Below the pieces are notes generated by a model, which did not search any database, had not been told where the DNA came from, and worked only from the letters and a program-made list of their open reading frames with translations. A program made the translations under genes and the position numbers. From Mucor racemosus (lineage: Eukaryota > Mucoromycota > Mucoromycetes > Mucorales > Mucoraceae), in assembly GCA_027405735.1 (NCBI GenBank), contig JAPEHQ010000006.1, positions 2,542,001 through 2,606,000 of the forward strand: a stretch of DNA of 64,000 nt, read 5' to 3'. Shown here in pieces: positions 61,901-64,000 of this stretch (position 1 is the stretch's first letter; each line of letters begins with the position of its first letter).

Positions 61901-63170
61901 TTAAACAGAAGCTTGGATAGCGGGTTCAACGAAATCCTTGGAAGCCTTAGCACCAGTATCGTCACCGGCGGCAGCAGCACCACCGTGAAGGGCCAAGAGA
62001 GCAGAGACATCAAACTTGGGTGCCTTGAGGATCTTAACCTTACGAGTGTAAGTGTTTTGGAGAGGGTAGATACCTTGACAAGCCTTCTCGATACGGACAG
62101 CAATAGCATCTTGAGCAGATTGAGAAGCAGAAGAGGTAACCTTGGCAACCAATTCCTTGAGGTCACAAGCAACAGCTTCCTCAGTCATAATCTCAAACAT
62201 CTTCTTACGGATTTGACGGATTTGGGCAGCTTGAGCATAAGTGGTCTTCTTGATTTGGTTACGACGACGAGAAGTGAAGGAGACAGTGAAGAGACGAACA
62301 AGATAACCATCGGTGGTCTTGACATCAACGAAAGCCTCAATCAAAGATTGCCACTTCTTGACCATAGAACGGAGCTTGTCGGTGGTCATATCCATACGGT
62401 AGAAATTGGTGAGACAGTTCTTACCTTGGATTTCATCAACCTTCAATTGGATCTTACGGAAAGAACGAGACTCGTCCTTGGAGAGATCACCGAGAGACAT
62501 CTCGACAACACGACCTTGGAGAGAGTCGTTGGCGTTACGAAGACCTTGAGTACGGTTGACAAGAGTCTTACCGACTTGACGAACATCAAACATGGAGGGA
62601 GCCTTGATATCGTACCAATCCTTACGGGTGAAGGGATCAACACTATATAAATTATAAATATTTAGTCATCGCACATTGATCACATCAAAATCTAAACATC
62701 TTCTCGTCTAATTATCAAAGGAACCACAAGATGTCGAAAAAAAAATTGATTGTGTATATTTGAATTTCTCTGCTGATTTTTTGTTATATTGTGGTTTATT
62801 GCTGTAGTTCTGTTTTCATTATTACTGATTTTTATTTAAAACTATTCGATTCTGCATGTATATCTTCAATTCCAAATGTAAATCCAAAAAAATATCGTCG
62901 CTTCTTTGATAATTTCGAGAAAATGCCTGACTAAATGAATGAGTAACTTACACCTTCTTCTTTAAACCCTTCTTTCCTTTTGAAAGACGCCTATAATCAA
63001 ATGCATTGATTAGATTCCCTGATACATTTTCTAAATAAAAAAAAAAACTTACTTATTCTTGCCGACAGCTGTTTACGATTAAAAACGAAAATGTATATTC
63101 AATTGATTAGTATAACGTCTAGATAAATTTTCCATCTTTTGCAAATGGATGGATGCTTCTACATACCCAT
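61901..63170 (-). CDS. RPS1: 40S ribosomal protein eS1 (S1/S3A)
   Basis: Small-subunit protein near the mRNA exit. Exons 63170-63167 (ATGG), 63068-63053 (16 nt), 62990-62952 (39 nt) and 62642-61901 give 266 residues. The assembled start [20 protein letters not shown] and then [20 protein letters not shown] match the universally conserved N-terminus, so the three tiny exons are well supported even though none is an ORF. The core ([38 protein letters not shown]) and an Ala-rich C-terminus are intact. Codons are strongly biased, as in uL2 and eS30. Divergent from eS30. ORFs on the opposite strand are shadows. Confidence 0.95.
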
Positions 63171-63656
63171 ATTATCTATTAAGAAGGAGGATTCAATGTT
63201 CTGTCAAGCTTGATGTGTAGCTTCTGCTCAGTTGAGCGGTCCTTCAACGATTAGACTAAGTCACTGTATATAGCACTAAGTATGCCGGACCAAATGAAAG
63301 ATACAATGCACTAAAGTAGTAGGTTTCTCGTTGCCCGAAATTCAATGTATTTAGACTCGACATACTTTAGGTATTTGATGATATAAATCAGATAATAATA
63401 TAGTTATGTTATGAGATATACTGAATTCATAGCATTCGATTAAACATTACTAATGTTTTCTCGATCAAATGTATACAGTGCATATCATTCATAAAGTGGA
63501 GCATAGACCTACAGTAGCATCTCCGCAACTTCAAGTCCGGATCGCATATGCGTATGTTCCGGTACAAGTTCAGTTGATTTTTTTTGCGAATTATATCAAG
63601 CAAGTTACAGTGTAAACATCAAAGATCTTTCTCTTTGTAGATTATTATCATCGAAT
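63171..63656. promoter_or_regulatory. Shared upstream region of eS1 and eS30
   Basis: 486 bases separate two divergent ribosomal protein genes, an arrangement that can coordinate their expression. Contains GC-richer words (for example CTCAGTTGAGCGGTCC near 63225 and CATATGCGTATG near 63546). No defined motif is claimed. Confidence 0.5.
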
Positions 63657-63936
63657 ATGGTAAATTTGACAACCAACACACATCGATCCATCGATGCATC
63701 CATCAAAGCAAAGCAAGACAACTAATCACACAAATTAATAGGGTAAAGTTCACGGTTCTTTGGCTCGTGCCGGTAAGGTTAAGTCTCAATGTCCTAAGGT
63801 CGCTAAGCAAGAAAAGAAGAAGCCCAAGACTGGTCGTGCTAAGAAGAGACAAGTTTACAACCGTCGTTTCGTCAATGTTACCACTCAAGTTGGTGGTAAG
63901 CGTAGAATGAACCCTGCTCCTACTGCTGGTCCTTAA
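63657..63936 (+). CDS. RPS30: 40S ribosomal protein eS30
   Basis: Small basic protein of the decoding side of the 40S subunit. Exon 1 is only the ATG (63657-63659); exon 2 (63742-63936) continues [20 protein letters not shown], giving 65 residues ending NPAPTAGP. There is no ubiquitin-like fusion, as in other fungi. The conserved [14 protein letters not shown] start can only be obtained by joining ATG to the second exon; the intron is GTAAAT...AATAG, 82 bases. Yeast RPS30 genes also have an intron right after ATG, as I recall, so the position may be ancient. Confidence 0.95.
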
Positions 63937-64000
63937 ATTGGATCAACACTTTTCAATCTGATATAATCAAGTTTATTCTCGAAAATTTATCAAATGTGTG

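Noticed and set aside
61913..62650. 245-codon ORF antisense to eS1
   Set aside because: Overlaps the well-supported eS1 main exon and has shadow composition (Leu/Thr/Ser-rich).

Overview
The window is nuclear DNA of an AT-rich filamentous fungus, most likely a Mucorales-type member of Mucoromycota. Evidence: short GT-AG introns (about 50-90 bases), fungal versions of every recognisable housekeeping protein, a fungal PX-PH phospholipase D, a fungal HMG-CoA reductase, a chromodomain Ty3 retroelement and abundant decayed repeats. The species cannot be named from the sequence. I found no bacterial-type operons, CRISPR array, rRNA or convincing tRNA.

Layout. 1-6.9 kb is repeat-rich: the 3' end of a LINE-like element with poly(A), repeat A copies, a 901-bp TIR element and a decayed Ty3 gag. 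7.6-16 kb holds a 15-exon phospholipase D gene and an HMG-CoA reductase whose sterol-sensing half is broken while its catalytic half is intact. 16.7-18.8 kb is repeat A plus a coding relic. 19-29.5 kb carries calcipressin (RCAN), TOM20, a small probably mitochondrial protein, a TOM20-MYND-SET fusion and a WBP4-like splicing factor. 30-35.7 kb has a Gin4/Hsl1/Cdr2-type kinase with a KA1-like tail, ribosomal protein uL2 and an unknown membrane protein. 36-46.3 kb is mobile: repeat A split by a solo LTR, an intact chromovirus with indistinguishable LTRs, repeat D and an ORF with four stop codons. 47.5-50.7 kb has proteasome RPT3 and COPII adaptor ERV41, divergently arranged. 51-61.3 kb is again mobile and relic DNA: two solo LTRs with perfect duplications, repeat A copies, the second TIR element, repeat C and a dynein intermediate chain relic. 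61.9-63.9 kb has ribosomal proteins eS1 and eS30, divergently arranged.

The most unusual items are: (1) a TOM20 paralogue sharing intron positions and exon lengths with the nearby TOM20 but fused to a MYND finger and a SET-like domain lacking the canonical NHSC motif; (2) an HMG-CoA reductase reduced to one retained membrane segment plus an intact catalytic domain; (3) four genes with minimal coding exons, three of them at the start codon (AT|G, ATG|, ATGG|) and one with internal 12- and 16-base microexons. The genes do not form a pathway cluster. HMG-CoA reductase, ERV41 and phospholipase D act on or in membranes, the two TOM20 proteins at the mitochondrial surface, and the rest are general housekeeping genes. 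Exon coordinates were assembled by eye from splice consensus and protein continuity; all multi-exon models close in frame.
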